NCBI GenBank assembly: GCA_002104905.1
Contig: MCFE01000034.1
Location: 150,712-214,711, forward strand
Reading direction: 5' to 3'
DNA from: Basidiobolus meristosporus CBS 931.73
Taxonomy: Eukaryota; Basidiobolomycota; Basidiobolomycetes; Basidiobolales; Basidiobolaceae
Length of the DNA stretch: 64,000 nucleotides
Shown here: positions 44,307-55,204 of the stretch, piece after piece
How the letters are laid out: each line of letters starts with the position of its first letter
Position numbering within the stretch: the first letter of the stretch is position 1
The notes under the pieces: generated by a model
Database searches by the model: none
Seen by the model: the letters and a program-made list of their open reading frames with translations, nothing else
Told to the model about the DNA's origin: nothing
Program-made: the position numbers and the translations under genes

Positions 44307-45757
44307 CTAATGGCCTAGTTCTTTCACTCGCATTTTATGCGCTTTTGGTCTCATCTCCGCCCACCACTCAGGAACAGGCGCGATGGCACCGACTGTATAT
44401 TTGCTGATCCTATTGCAGTAATCAACCTCACGAGTACGGAATACGTGGAACTTCTTTCCCTTCCACTCGGCCAACTCCTGCTTATAGCTTTGTGTCATCT
44501 CTTCTACGGAAGGCAGTTTTACCTTACGAGAGAGTACTTTGGATATCCAAGTGGCTTGGTATTGGAATAGCGGGAACGGTGCGATCTTATTAGGAAGACC
44601 AACGAAGGCAAGAGTGGGATTAGGAATGTAGAAGACTTGTTCGTAAATGTTATGGACCGAAAACCCATTGCTGAGGATTTTCGCATTTTCGGGTCCTCGT
44701 TGGCTTAAGAAAGGAAAGGAGTAGAGGTATCCAGTGGCAAATATGATCAGGTCTGGGATGGAATCAAGTGTGGTGCCATCGTCGAAGTAAATTGAATCGG
44801 TTTCATTATCGAATTTCGTGATTTTGCCTACTATTCTTAATTTGTTGGAATCCACACCGTTGCCATCACTAGTATCTACCGGCCGACCCTTGCCAGTGAT
44901 CGACTGATATACTAGCTTGGCATGAAATGAAACCTCACGAGCAATTTCCAATGCGGAATAACCACCACCGATGACCAGAACTGACTAGAGCAAAATTAAC
45001 GATTCACTTTCAGAATTAATCGTGAGAAATATACTTGAAATTGGTCACCGACTTTCCCTTGGTAATTATCTGGTTTCCTGTATTGTCTTGAATGTATCAC
45101 TCGGCCAGGTGTTTTGCTGATGAGGTCACTCAAACCAGGTACGTCAGGCAAGTATGGAACGGTGTAATGTCCGTTGCAAACTATTACTGCATCGAAGTCC
45201 TCTACGTTCTTGTTTCCATCCTGCTGTGTGTAGACACATGTCCACTTATCTTCACTCCAGCTGACATCCAAAACCTCCGTATTAAATTTGATGGATGGCA
45301 AAATCCCCTGTTGCTCAGCAAAATCGCGCAAATACTGTGAAACCACACTGTGAGCGGGGAATAGAGGGGTTCCCTCGGGAAAGGGGAAGTCTTTAAAGGC
45401 CATCACTGGGATCGGTATATTGGTTTGAAGTGATTCATATATACCGCCTTTATGCAATATTTTCGAGTTCTCGCCAAGTGGCTGGGTGCTCGGTAAGTGC
45501 ACGGAAGCGTTCTCGGCGTCCTCATAATTCCTAAACACACAGAATGTTCATAAGAGTTAGAAGTCTTGTGTGTTGTGTGGTAAGTGTAGAGTAGCTCTAT
45601 ATAAGGCTGCTGCTTACCAAGTACCGCCGACCACCCAGGCTTTCTCAAAAATCGTTACTTTCCAACCGTGTTGTTCTTTATTCAAACTTTGCGCTGTTGC
45701 CAAACCTGCAGCACCAGCACCAATAATTGCCACTCGCGTAATTGGCTTTATGGTCAT
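44307..45757 (-). CDS. Flavin-containing monooxygenase
   Basis: NADPH- and FAD-dependent N/S-oxygenase of the FMO class. Exons 45757-45618, 45530-45035 and 44984-44307 join to 437 aa, close to yeast Fmo1. FAD-binding GAGAAG lies near residue 13; NADPH-binding GGGYSA opens exon 3; the C-terminal FATGY motif (LIIFATGYLYSFPF) is present. The FMO signature F-x-G-x3-H-x3-Y reads TPGRVIHSRQY, with Thr in place of the first Phe. No signal peptide or membrane anchor is visible. The yeast enzyme helps keep the ER oxidising; here the substrate is unknown. The gene is convergent with SNF2 (283 bp) and divergent from the bZIP gene. A TATATAAC element on the minus strand lies near 45814-45822, about 60 bp upstream of the ATG. 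Confidence 0.94.
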
Positions 45758-46472
45758 TGCATGAAAGAGTAAATGAGAAGGAGAGAGTGTAGAGTGGAAT
45801 TACTGATGGGGTAGTTATATACCAGTTGCCCATGTGTCTCACCCATTATGATATAAAAGGCAGCATTCATCTAATGTATCACCTGAAGTTGATCACTTGC
45901 CAATGAATGGGAATATCTAAATGTTTCCATCAATCCCTTAAGCGCCTAGTTTGAGCGACCATAAAAGAACTAGGAAGTGTTGGGCACTATTTTCACAAAA
46001 TTGAGATTCATCCAGATCGCAAGTGTTTGCTGGTTAAATCTGACTTGGTTTAAACAATCAATAATTTAGTTTCTTGCTGACTCCTCATAATAGTATTACG
46101 TATCAATGTATCTTAGGTCGCCTGATATCAATATAAGAAATCACCAAATTTCAAGTGGAGTCCAAGAGCGGTCACATCAGGGAATGGATGTGGGTTGAAT
46201 ATGTTGCTATTATATATTCGGCACACTTGGGTTGGGAATCATCTAATCACTTTTAACCACATTGAAATAGTCACAGTTATAATAGATGAGGTCTATCATT
46301 GATAACCGAAGACTTGCGTGTGCGTGTTATGTATTACTTTACTTGATAGTGAAGCTTATAAAGATTCAGCTTCGGCTCCTGCTCCCTGTCCTTTCAAGGC
46401 TTTAGGGAATTCACGCTGCTTTATCGAAACTGTGTTTAGAATCTACCACTCTCGAGCACGATATCAATCACC
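45758..46472. promoter_or_regulatory. Divergent intergenic region of FMO and bZIP genes
   Basis: 715 bp between divergent starts. A TATATAAC-type element (minus strand, near 45814-45822) suits the FMO gene. Nothing distinctive was found near the bZIP start. Confidence 0.4.
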
Positions 46473-47437
46473 ATGTCCAGTTATTATTCTAGTAACTGCA
46501 CTTGCCAAAGAACATATATTAGACTGGGTATGGTGGAGGCTGAAAATATTACTCTTGATCTCGACCATATTCATTCCGGTGGTGGTGAAATTGCCCCCTT
46601 TTCTGATTCTTCTATATTTTCTACCTCAACTCCCAATATTTCTCCGAATCCACCTCTTGCTGAGTTTGCAAATGATACATCGATTGGTTCTATCTCACAG
46701 GCTGAGCCCGCCAATGATGTGGATCAGCAGAGGCTAATTCCAAACCCAGTATCACAACCATCCCCCGTCTGCGATTTAGCCATGGCCAGGGCTAAATGCA
46801 AGGTCGGACGCAAGCGCAAGTGCGAAGTAATAGATAAAGAGTTACTGGCCAAAGCAAGGTAGCGAAAGATTGCAGTAAGTAAACTATCATGTACTAACCA
46901 GCCCCAACCCTTGCAATTAGGGTTATCCGCAATCGAGCTGCTGAAATCAAGCGCCGTTATATCATCAATTTAGAGCAGACCAATACTCGGCTTTGTATAG
47001 AAAATGAGAAACTGGGGAGAAAGCTAAACGAAGTTGAGGAAGAAAAGTACAATCTGATTAAGCGGCTAGAAGCAATCACTTCGCAATTGTCCATTTCCCG
47101 AGCTCGTGCACAAGCTCAAATAAATGTTGCAGAGGTGTCCAATATCCTTTTTGACGGTTTTGGCGAGTCAGCAGTACTCACTAAGTTGGAATACGGGAAG
47201 TGTATTCACAATTCTCAGCAGCGGAGATCGTCAATAAATCCGAGGGGCCTTCACACAGTGACTTCCAGGGAAATCGTTGCCAAGTATGTTCAGCGGAGTG
47301 TTGCGTTGGTAGTATGGGTCCTCATGTGGCTTTCCGGTCATGAATCCCAACCAGCCATATCATCCACTGGCCATGCACCAATTTCAGATGCAGCGATGGA
47401 GTCATTGATATCTCTGCCATGCTCTCCAACAATGTGA
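46473..47437 (+). CDS. bZIP transcription factor with atypical basic region
   Basis: Exons 46473-46858 and 46921-47437 (62-nt intron with a good TACTAAC branch site) give 300 aa. The first half is Ser/Pro/acidic, possibly activating. A basic cluster (KCKVGRKRKCEV) precedes the basic region, which the intron splits: RVIRNRAAEIKRRYIINLEQ, with the invariant N-x7-R spacing. The position usually Ser or Cys is Ile-Lys here, so DNA specificity may differ. Leucine-zipper heptads follow (LEQTNTRL, ENEKLGRKL). Near the C-terminus a short hydrophobic run (SVALVVWVLMWLSG) stands out; it might be a buried helix, a degenerate membrane segment or a docking motif. A Hac1/ATF6-like role is possible but unproven. 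The stop is TGA. Confidence 0.8.
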
Positions 47438-48264
47438 AGGCATCGAGTGAAGATCGTAGACTATGTCTTTCTTTACTCATTTCTTGTAAATGGCCACCCT
47501 GACAACGATATCCAATAGTTTCAGTTTCATTGACGATTGTGGTGTGTGCCCGAGCAACACACCCGGGTCTGCTCCTTTTGAAGTCTGTAGAAAATAAATC
47601 GATTAATAATCCACTCAGAAGTATTCTTATATTAAAAGCGTATATACAAAGGATAATGGTGAATTACCATTCCGAGTTCCTACGACTGAAGCAGGTTTTA
47701 TTGGATGAAGTATACCCCATGTGACTAGTCCGTCGAGGGTAATTATTCACGTGCTACCGTATCCATCCCAAGACAATCCTATCTTCGTGGCGGGGAAATT
47801 AGCTATCGATAATACTAAACGGGTATCTTGGGCGAATATCAAGTGGCATCATTAAGGTTGGTTAGGGATATGCTGTACCATGTGCGCTAGAGTTGATTTG
47901 GAAATACATGATCATGTGTAAAGTAGGAATCCAGGAAAGAGAGCTGCGTGATAATCTCATTTCCTACACCATATATGCAAATTAAGCAAGAACATGTGCC
48001 TTCTGATTCCGGGTTCGTTACGATCTTTCCCTACCATCGAATTGGCTGTGTTATCGAAGCACTGTCCACGGAAGGGACTTCCGAGTGTTATCAGTTTATT
48101 CAGACTCATTAGATGCACATACACTGTGTGTTAGTGCTGTGAAACCCTGACCATGCTAACCAACAACTCCTCGATTCCACCCACAGAATTCGATATAAAT
48201 AGTAAGATGATCATTCGAGGCCAACATTTCCTTAATCAGAAGAAATTCACCTACCATTGCTTTG
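47438..48264. other. Intergenic between bZIP and arrestin-like genes
   Basis: AT-rich, with no supported gene. The open frame at 47530-47724 has no motif. Sequence from 48153 (MLTNNSSIPPTEFDIN) might be an alternative first exon of the arrestin-like gene, because an FDI-like motif is usual at arrestin starts, but I could not place a convincing intron. Confidence 0.35.
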
Positions 48265-49300
48265 ATGCTGTTCTCCTTGCCTACCATTGTTGTTCGGTTC
48301 GATCAAGAGGTGGTTATTGCTCGTGGAGTTGCTGCAGAATCCCAAGGGTACTTCCTGAAGGGAGCCGTGGACCTAAAACTTACTGAATCCACACGAGTCA
48401 AAAGTATAATGCTTGAGCTGGTCGGGACAGTAGGTCTGTTCACACTGAACAAAGGTAATGATTGCACTTTGAAATCAATGAGGCTGTCACCACTCACCCA
48501 AATACGTCTTAGGTTGGTTACATAAATTCCTAGTAAAACAGCAATGGCCTTTATTAGAAGGATTCAAAGATGCCATATGTTTAAATGCAGGCACCCATTC
48601 CTATCAGTTCAATATCCTGTTGCCCGGTAACCTACCAGAAAGTATCAGCTTGGAAATGGGGGAAGTTGCATACACACTAAATGTTCGAGTGAAGCGACCC
48701 ACGTTTACAAGAGATGTAAAAGCCAGTAAGAGCTTGACTCTGCGTCGAGATTCTCTAGTTAATTTCAATACCGTTGATGATCTGTTCTCCAATCCAAATT
48801 CCCTCGCAGCTTCACTTCAACAATCAATTCACTTTCCTATCAGAGCTATTGTCCAGGGAGAGTCGATTCCACTGGTGATTATGGTTAGCCATCTGATTGA
48901 GCACTCCATTAACAGCTTGGTGATTTCGGTGCGTGAACATGTTAAATATCAGAGTAGCGTATCAGCATTTCAGACCGTGAAACACATAGCCAGATTTCAT
49001 TTCAAAGTCTACCCAGACGACATTGCGGAAGAGAAAAAAGTGATCCTGAACTTGAGTAATTGCTCTGTGCGGTTTAGTTGCGACACAACGTACATACAGG
49101 TTGAGCACGAGTTGAACATTCAATTTAACCACCCTACACTTCAGCACGATATCAACATCCCCATCTGGCTTGCACCAAAGGAACTTCAGACTGCCTACGA
49201 TGAGCTACCGCCATATTCTGCGGGTCTAAGCGGTGGACTAGAATTGCCAACGTACGATTTGGTATCGCAGCCTTTGTCGCAGATGGTTTTATCCTCGTAG
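48265..49300 (+). CDS. Arrestin-like (alpha-arrestin) adaptor
   Basis: Exons 48265-48454 and 48591-49300 give 299 aa with two arrestin beta-sandwich halves. The N-terminal part has VVIARGVAAESQGYFLKGAV followed by KLTESTRVKSIMLEL, a typical arrestin_N strand pattern. The C-terminal part has FPIRAIVQGESIPLVIMVSH and the closing HDINIPIWLA, typical of arrestin_C. The tail contains DELPPYSAG and LELPTYDL, two L/PPxY-like motifs that could recruit Rsp5/Nedd4 WW domains. Alpha-arrestins mark plasma-membrane transporters for endocytosis, which would fit the amino-acid permease 3 kb downstream, although linkage is not evidence of interaction. The true start may lie in an extra upstream exon around 48153. 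Confidence 0.8.
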
Positions 49301-50155
49301 GGCGAATGATCACCATCTGTCACACAACATTCCAAATGTATCATAGAGCACTGTCACGTACCAAATGCTTATCTGCCTCATCTTCCTTAATGTTTATCAC
49401 TTGAACATTACCCCATTCCCATCCTCACTGCGCTTCCTCGTCAAATACAATGGATCAATTCTCCTAATAATAGAGAATCCACAAGTCGCCCATTCTAACA
49501 ACACTACCCAATCGTAAAATAATCCTGGCGATGGCCTAAAATACAAAATAGTTTCAACCAACCGTCTACAATAAGTTCTTCAGATCTCGTTATGATTTTA
49601 AGGAAATAGCAGCCTGACCACAAAACAATTGGCTATGTATAACATGGATTCCTCCAGGTGATAGATTTGATAATCCATTATATTAAAATATGTGGCTCAG
49701 GTGTGTACAACAAAATGTACCGTTATTCATGAGGTAGCTACATATTTTCGCTCTGCATGGCTTTACGTTGACCAGTTTCCACTACTGCCTTTCTGTGTGG
49801 GTTCATCTATTTGTTTCGCCTGCTTCTTTTCCTACTTTTAGCCTTTTCCCCAGCTAACAGGTTTGTCGAGTTGCTCCTCCCTTTGTTTAACTTTCTTCTA
49901 ATATCTCCTTCTTTGGAGCTTGATCGTTTGATATGCTAATAACCGTCTAAATACTCTAGTTAGAATATAACCTCTATTTCCCTTGTAAAGACTTCTATTG
50001 GCTCCGACTACGACATTACCAGTTCCTGACCACTTAATAACAGGATCCTAACCTTGCACACGCACAAAAGACAGCCCTTCAAGCATAAATAGCCATTGAG
50101 GTAGTTCTAATTGCCCATCCAGTTAAGCGCAAAGCGCTAGCAGAAAGCCTAGAAT
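49301..50155. other. Intergenic between arrestin-like gene and next gene
   Basis: 855 bp, AT-rich, T/C-rich near 49780-49930. I see no gene or repeat here. Confidence 0.4.
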
Positions 50156-51706
50156 ATGTGGGTTAGAGCTAGTCTAATTGGCTCGAGCCTTGGTCGCAAG
50201 AATCTGGAGCTGTCGGCGAACTTTATTCTACAAGTGAGCGAACCCTTGCGCACTCAAAAGAACCTCCATTTCTATCGTATCATCACAAAAAACTTCCCCC
50301 ACTACAAAGGTATTTTTTCTGGACTCGTCTTTTAACCAACTTAATTGGCTAACTTCGCTCCATTTGAATAGTCGCTGAGAGTGACGACTATGAGGAAATC
50401 AAGGAGAACTTTCGCTATCTCAACGAAGTTCTTATCACCTTGATCGACAGAAAGAAAACCTCCAACAACATAGCGAGCTGGTTGCGAGGTTGGTATGAGG
50501 AGAATTCCGTGGTGAGTTGCTTTGGCAACTGTGAATTTAGCTTATATCCTAAAACTATTTTTGATACTCAAGCCTAAAGAGAAGAAAGAGCTACCCGCTT
50601 CTTGTCGGTGTGACTTAGCTTCTTCTCATCCTTGTGTGAATGATCATTTTGGTAACAAAGATATTCTTCCACCGCCGCAAACAAGTAATATGAGTTCCAG
50701 CCCCGACAGCTCATACATACAGGGTGTTCATAATACCGCTTGTAGCGTAAACTCCGGAACCTCTGCTAACAGCATCACGAGCCACGTATCCTTAGATCAA
50801 GAATATCAGGACTCAGATTCAGAAATGTTCGATTGTATGGCCACTGTTTCCTTGGATAGCCAAAGCTCGGTAGAATTAGATGGGGCAGACAGTTGGTGGT
50901 CGAACCAAGGGTTAGAAGCACTTGGACATTGGTTTGCTGATTCTGCGACAATGAGAAAGAGCAGCCAAGATACCGGAATATGGGGATTCCCAGGTCAGAT
51001 TATATCCCTTCTGACCTACCCTACTATTGATGGTAATTCAATGAAGAAACCAAGCTATGCCGGTTAGTTGGGACATTACACAACATCAAATCCTGCGGTC
51101 TACTGACATGAACCATAGTGCTTCGAGAGACTTCTCAAGTGACCCAGCGACGTAAAGTGCTCTGTTTCTTGACACTCTATGTGGTATAATGCGATACGCC
51201 TCATTCGATTTGTTTCTCCTGCTACTCGTCATTTCCTGTTGTGGTATACTCTATTTGATGAAGAATTCCGGTAGAGTGAACGTGCAAATGGCTAAAAGGT
51301 AATTTTGATCTCAGAACTCGATACGAACGTTGATTTAATTTGAGCTAATTCTATTATTAGGACTGTTCGGCAACGGATGACTTGGGCCAAACAGTGGGCA
51401 GGCGGGTTCTTTCGTAAGGATGGTGCAATAGCAAAACAGTCCCAAGGTGGCATCATGCTCTTTCCTGCCAAGCAATCGCCAAAGCATTCTGCTTCGAACT
51501 CCTCAGTAGTGCCGCAAGAGCCAAGGTTCCTGCGACATAGAAGTAATACCGCACCGGATTTAGGTCCACCAAAATTGGCATCTACCAAATCGGGTGCTAC
51601 TCTACACCTTGTAAACAAGCAACGACGCATATTTTTTAGTAGATCCAAAGCGGCTTATCCCACTAGCAGTGAGAGCGGGGCTGAGCGCACTCAAATTTTC
51701 AGCTGA
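50156..51706 (+). CDS. Uncharacterised protein with conserved-looking N-terminal region (one frame break)
   Basis: ATG 50156 starts MWVRASLIGSSLGRKNLELS, followed by FYRIITKNFPHYK and, after an intron ending near 50370, VAESDDYEEIKENFRYLNEV, IDRKKTSNNIASWLRGWYEE. A Ser-rich linker (50570-50900), a GLEALGHWFADSATMR segment and then a hydrophobic/aromatic stretch (RRKVLCFLTLYV, NAIRLIRFVSPATRHFLLWY, TLFDEEFR) follow. The last exon, from 51361, is basic and Ser-rich and ends in TGA at 51704-51706. Continuity across 51181-51186 needs a shift of one base, so either the exon model or the sequence is wrong there. I do not recognise the family; a membrane-associated signalling or organelle-inheritance protein is conceivable but unsupported. 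Confidence 0.55.
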
Positions 51707-51781
51707 GAAGAGGGTCTCCGCCCATTTTGTAAACCCGCTTTTTCAGTAACCAAGTTTTGAAAGCCGATTTGGAAATCTTGT

Positions 51782-51957
51782 GTACAGATGTTAAATAAAT
51801 CATTTCACATTCGAAGAATATTGTTTATAAGGGGTCACCATATCGATTGGTATCTTGTGACAAGTGTGCGTTCTAAGTCCTGTTTACAGGTGTTAACGGA
51901 ACCATGTCACATTCCCAGAATAGCGCTTATAAGGGGAATATCATATCGATTGGTATT
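51782..51957. repeat. Diverged direct duplication in permease 3' region
   Basis: Two copies of about 75 bp (51782-51855 and 51882-51957) are offset by about 101 bp. They share TTTCACATTC/GTCACATTCC, a TTATAAGGGG block and an ATATCGATTGGTAT block, with many substitutions elsewhere. The second copy abuts the permease stop codon. Confidence 0.7.
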
Positions 51958-53498
51958 TTATGCATTCTGTTCGCTAGATTCTACATGGACGCTCTCCAAG
52001 CTGTCTTTAGCAGAGAGCTGTGGCGCATTCCGGACCACTTTTAGGTACCACACTGGGATGCCGGCCAGAACAATCCCCAGAGCTATCAGGCCCACCCAAA
52101 CATCGGGGATGTAGTCGGAGTGCGCTGACAAAGGCACAACAAACGGGGTAATAAGCAGCACGCACACAAGAAGAAAAAAGAAGATCGCAATGGGCCATAC
52201 ACGAAATGGTCGAGGGGCATCCGGTTGTCGCAGTCGCAAGCATATCAGCCCAAATACCGCAACTCCATAGAATATCCAGGTTGGGTACCGTAAGATTCCT
52301 GTCACTATATCAAACGCTTGTTCACTCGGTGGGCTAAATATGTAAATGCTGGTAATCACCCAGTTTAGCAAGAGTGCATTGATTGGCGTCCGCAGTGTCG
52401 GATGCAATTTAACGAAGACATCCTTATATGGTAAATAGCCGGCTTCCGCTGCGCTCAGAATTATTCTTGTGACGCTGTAGGTGACCGCGCTCACCGAGCC
52501 GTACAGACCAAGCCCCAGGAAGATCGGTAGAACACGGCTCCCAACTATCTGGCCAAATATTATTCGAGTGTACACGGCGCTGATAACATCATTGGATTGA
52601 ACGGCTACATCATACGGAATGACCGAGAAGTAAGAGATATTCGTGAAGATGTACAGGATCGAGGTTACGCCAACACCCGTGATAGCAGCACGAGGAAGCA
52701 CCTTCTTGGCATTATCAACATCGCCCACGCTAAAGGTCAATACTCCCCAGCCATCAAAAGACCAGAGAATTCGGTACAATGCAGACACATAGTTTCCGAA
52801 TATCGGTGATGTATTCCGAAATGGCTCTGACCATACATGTGTCTTCGGGATATCAATCAGCCCCACAGCCACAAGGAGTCCACAGCAGCTGAACATAGAC
52901 AATAACAGCAATTTCATCATCCCGATTGTGATGTGAATATTAATGGCTAGTCTGACGCGGATCGCATACGTCAGTGTGACCAGCGAAATGACTGCAAAGG
53001 CCAAGAGGCGACGCATCCATTCGGCCCACTTGATACCCAAAAATTTGTCCTTGCTCTCTTGGGAACCGAAGGCGGAGTAAAGTATATATTCGGACGATAC
53101 GATGGAGTTAACCGCTGCAGCCCCAGGTCGGATACATCTGAAATGGTAGTTAGAAAATGCCGAGCTTATGCGAGTCCCAACACTTACAGAATCATTGTCC
53201 AGCAAAACAAAAATGGAATTAGCTTTCTTGAGTTCTTATACACCGAGTCCAGATAGGCTCGTTCACCACCTGATTTTGGAATCATGGTTCCTAGCTCGAT
53301 GTATGATAAGGAACCGCATAGTGACACAAGTGAACCCACTATCCAAAGAATTATAGCAAGAACTGGTGCGCCAACCAGTGCCAAAACCTGGCCAGGAGAG
53401 GAGAAGATTCCTGAGCCGATCATTTGGCTAATGATCATCACGAAGCCTTCGAAGGCCGACAAAACAGGAATCCTTTCAACAATCATAGAACCATTCAT
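51958..53498 (-). CDS. LAT-type amino-acid permease (Mup1-like)
   Basis: Exons 53498-53188 and 53137-51958 (50-nt intron) give 496 aa with about twelve membrane segments. The APC-superfamily signature GSGIFSSPG opens TM1, followed by SLCGSLSYIELGTMIPKSGG in TM3, both typical of L-type/b0,+AT transporters and fungal methionine permeases. The middle has FDGWGVLTF (TM6 substrate site region) and the loop VDNAKKVLPRA; TM8-TM10 and a short hydrophilic tail follow. The first in-frame ATG at 53498 was chosen, since frames further upstream begin with non-ATG codons. Predicted role: uptake of neutral amino acids, perhaps methionine, across the plasma membrane. Substrate cannot be read from sequence. 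Confidence 0.93.
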
Positions 53499-54444
53499 GG
53501 AAAAATTGCTCCATTTCACATGGCACAAAGCTGGTTCTTTAATAGCAATTATCCAGAGGTTAGCTCAGGGACAAGATCCCGGAAGACACTCATTGGTTTC
53601 AGGGGACAGATGGTTTCTCATGTAGTTATTATATTTGCCTATTCTTCCGACCGTCTCGATTATATTTAAACTCTGACGATTGGGTACTTTGAAGTTTAAG
53701 GAGAGCAGGGTCAAGTAATCTAGAAACTCTATTTCAATTAAGCATCGGCTCCCACTCGTGATTTGAGTGGACGGGTTGGTTCTAAAAATGGCCATCTACT
53801 TCGATTTCCGCGTAAAGCAATATTCGATACCAGCGCTGGCGCCAAGCATTTCTCATGAAGCGTGCGCACTAATATAGCCCACCATTGTAAGCCTTCGTTA
53901 TGAAATGCACATAGATTTTTGACTTTATTGGTGTGTATATGGCCCATATAGTATACGCCCGTGATTCATTCCATCTATTGGTGAAGCCCCATGTCGTCAG
54001 TGTTTAGAAATAGTTAGCAATATCTTGAATCATGCTACTAGATTGCTATCCAATACTGCCAGGAAATAGAGAATGAACTCTTCAACTATGAATGAACATC
54101 CAATACTTGTTCCTAAAATTATGTCATGGTTTCAGGGTATTGATAGCTATCATCAACACAGCAAAGGGAATATATAACAATATATAATAGAATCTACATG
54201 CTCTAGCTGTCTTATGTATTGCTCATTATCCTTCAGCAACGATAGATGTTTCTTTGAATATAGTCGACCATTCGGTGATAGAAGATAGCAATGATAGGAT
54301 TGATAGTGACATGTTTTATGTGAGATGGATACAGGACATGGTCCTGATCATGCTCCCAGATATACGCAAAAATGTGGCGATAGAGAATAGGCTCATCTGG
54401 TTCGTTAACTTTATTTAGCATTCCATCATTTTACAGGCGAAGTT
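53499..54444. other. Intergenic between permease and secreted-protein gene
   Basis: 946 bp, AT-rich, with no gene I can support. The left end is the permease promoter. Confidence 0.4.
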
Positions 54445-54883
54445 TCATCTCCCAAATACAAAACATTTGCCAATTGTCGACTCAGTCCTGGCAGTATTGG
54501 ACATGCAAATGGCTCCTTCATTGCGATAGTTTCCTACACTAGAGACCCAATACTTCTGTCCATTGGAGGTACTGTTGGGGCCTCTCATGTTTTTCCGAAC
54601 GTAGTTCGTGAGAAAGACTTCATTCTGCAACCGCCACCTATCATATATCTGAAGGCCACCTATGGCATTGCAGTAGATACCTCCACCCCGGTCAAGCAAG
54701 TTTGGCCAACATTTACATTGCGGTCTTTGCATCCAAGATTCACCGAAATACCACTTATCGGCAGAATATTCCTGGGTTCCTGCTCATTAATGTGCTGAGC
54801 GGTCGGCTGATAGCGGGGTTGCATTCAAAGGCCACGATGGCACCAACGAATCCGAGGAGTAGAGTAAAAATTGCGGCCCTCAT
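54445..54883 (-). CDS. Small secreted protein, unknown (one frame break)
   Basis: From the ATG at 54883 the frame reads MRAAIFTLLLGFVGAIVA, a clear signal peptide with a likely cut before FECNPAIS. The frame meets TAA after NPGIFCR. The downstream frame (WYFGESWMQRPQCKCW, then GGIYCNAIGGLQIYDRW, ending GKCFVFGR at TGA) would be continuous if one C in the CCC near 54774-54776 were absent. The mature protein would then be about 125 aa with five or six cysteines and many aromatic residues, typical of small secreted or effector-like proteins. No family recognised. Alternatively the two parts are unrelated, or a splice site was missed. Its position next to repeat-rich sequence is usual for such genes. 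Confidence 0.5.
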
Positions 54884-55204
54884 CGTAAAGCTCAAGTAGT
54901 GTTATTGACTAACGAAGAGGACTGAGAATTTTGTAGTAAAGTGAGCCTTTTACAATCCTCCACGAAAGTGGTATTAGACTTGTCATGACTCAGATAGTTA
55001 CCTATTGCGTTATGAGGATTCTTCCTCTTGAACATGGCGCTGTGGGATTCTGAATTGCTTATGCAATGTCACGAATTTTTCAACTATTATTCCTCTTGGT
55101 ACAAAATCCACACAAATATAAAGGGCGCATGATACTATCTACCTTGTGCAAACTGTTCAAATGATCCAATCTGGATGGTACGTGCATGAAAGATCTAATG
55201 CAAG
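54884..55204. other. Spacer before repeat region
   Basis: No gene is visible. Contains the upstream region of the small secreted-protein gene (minus strand). Confidence 0.35.
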
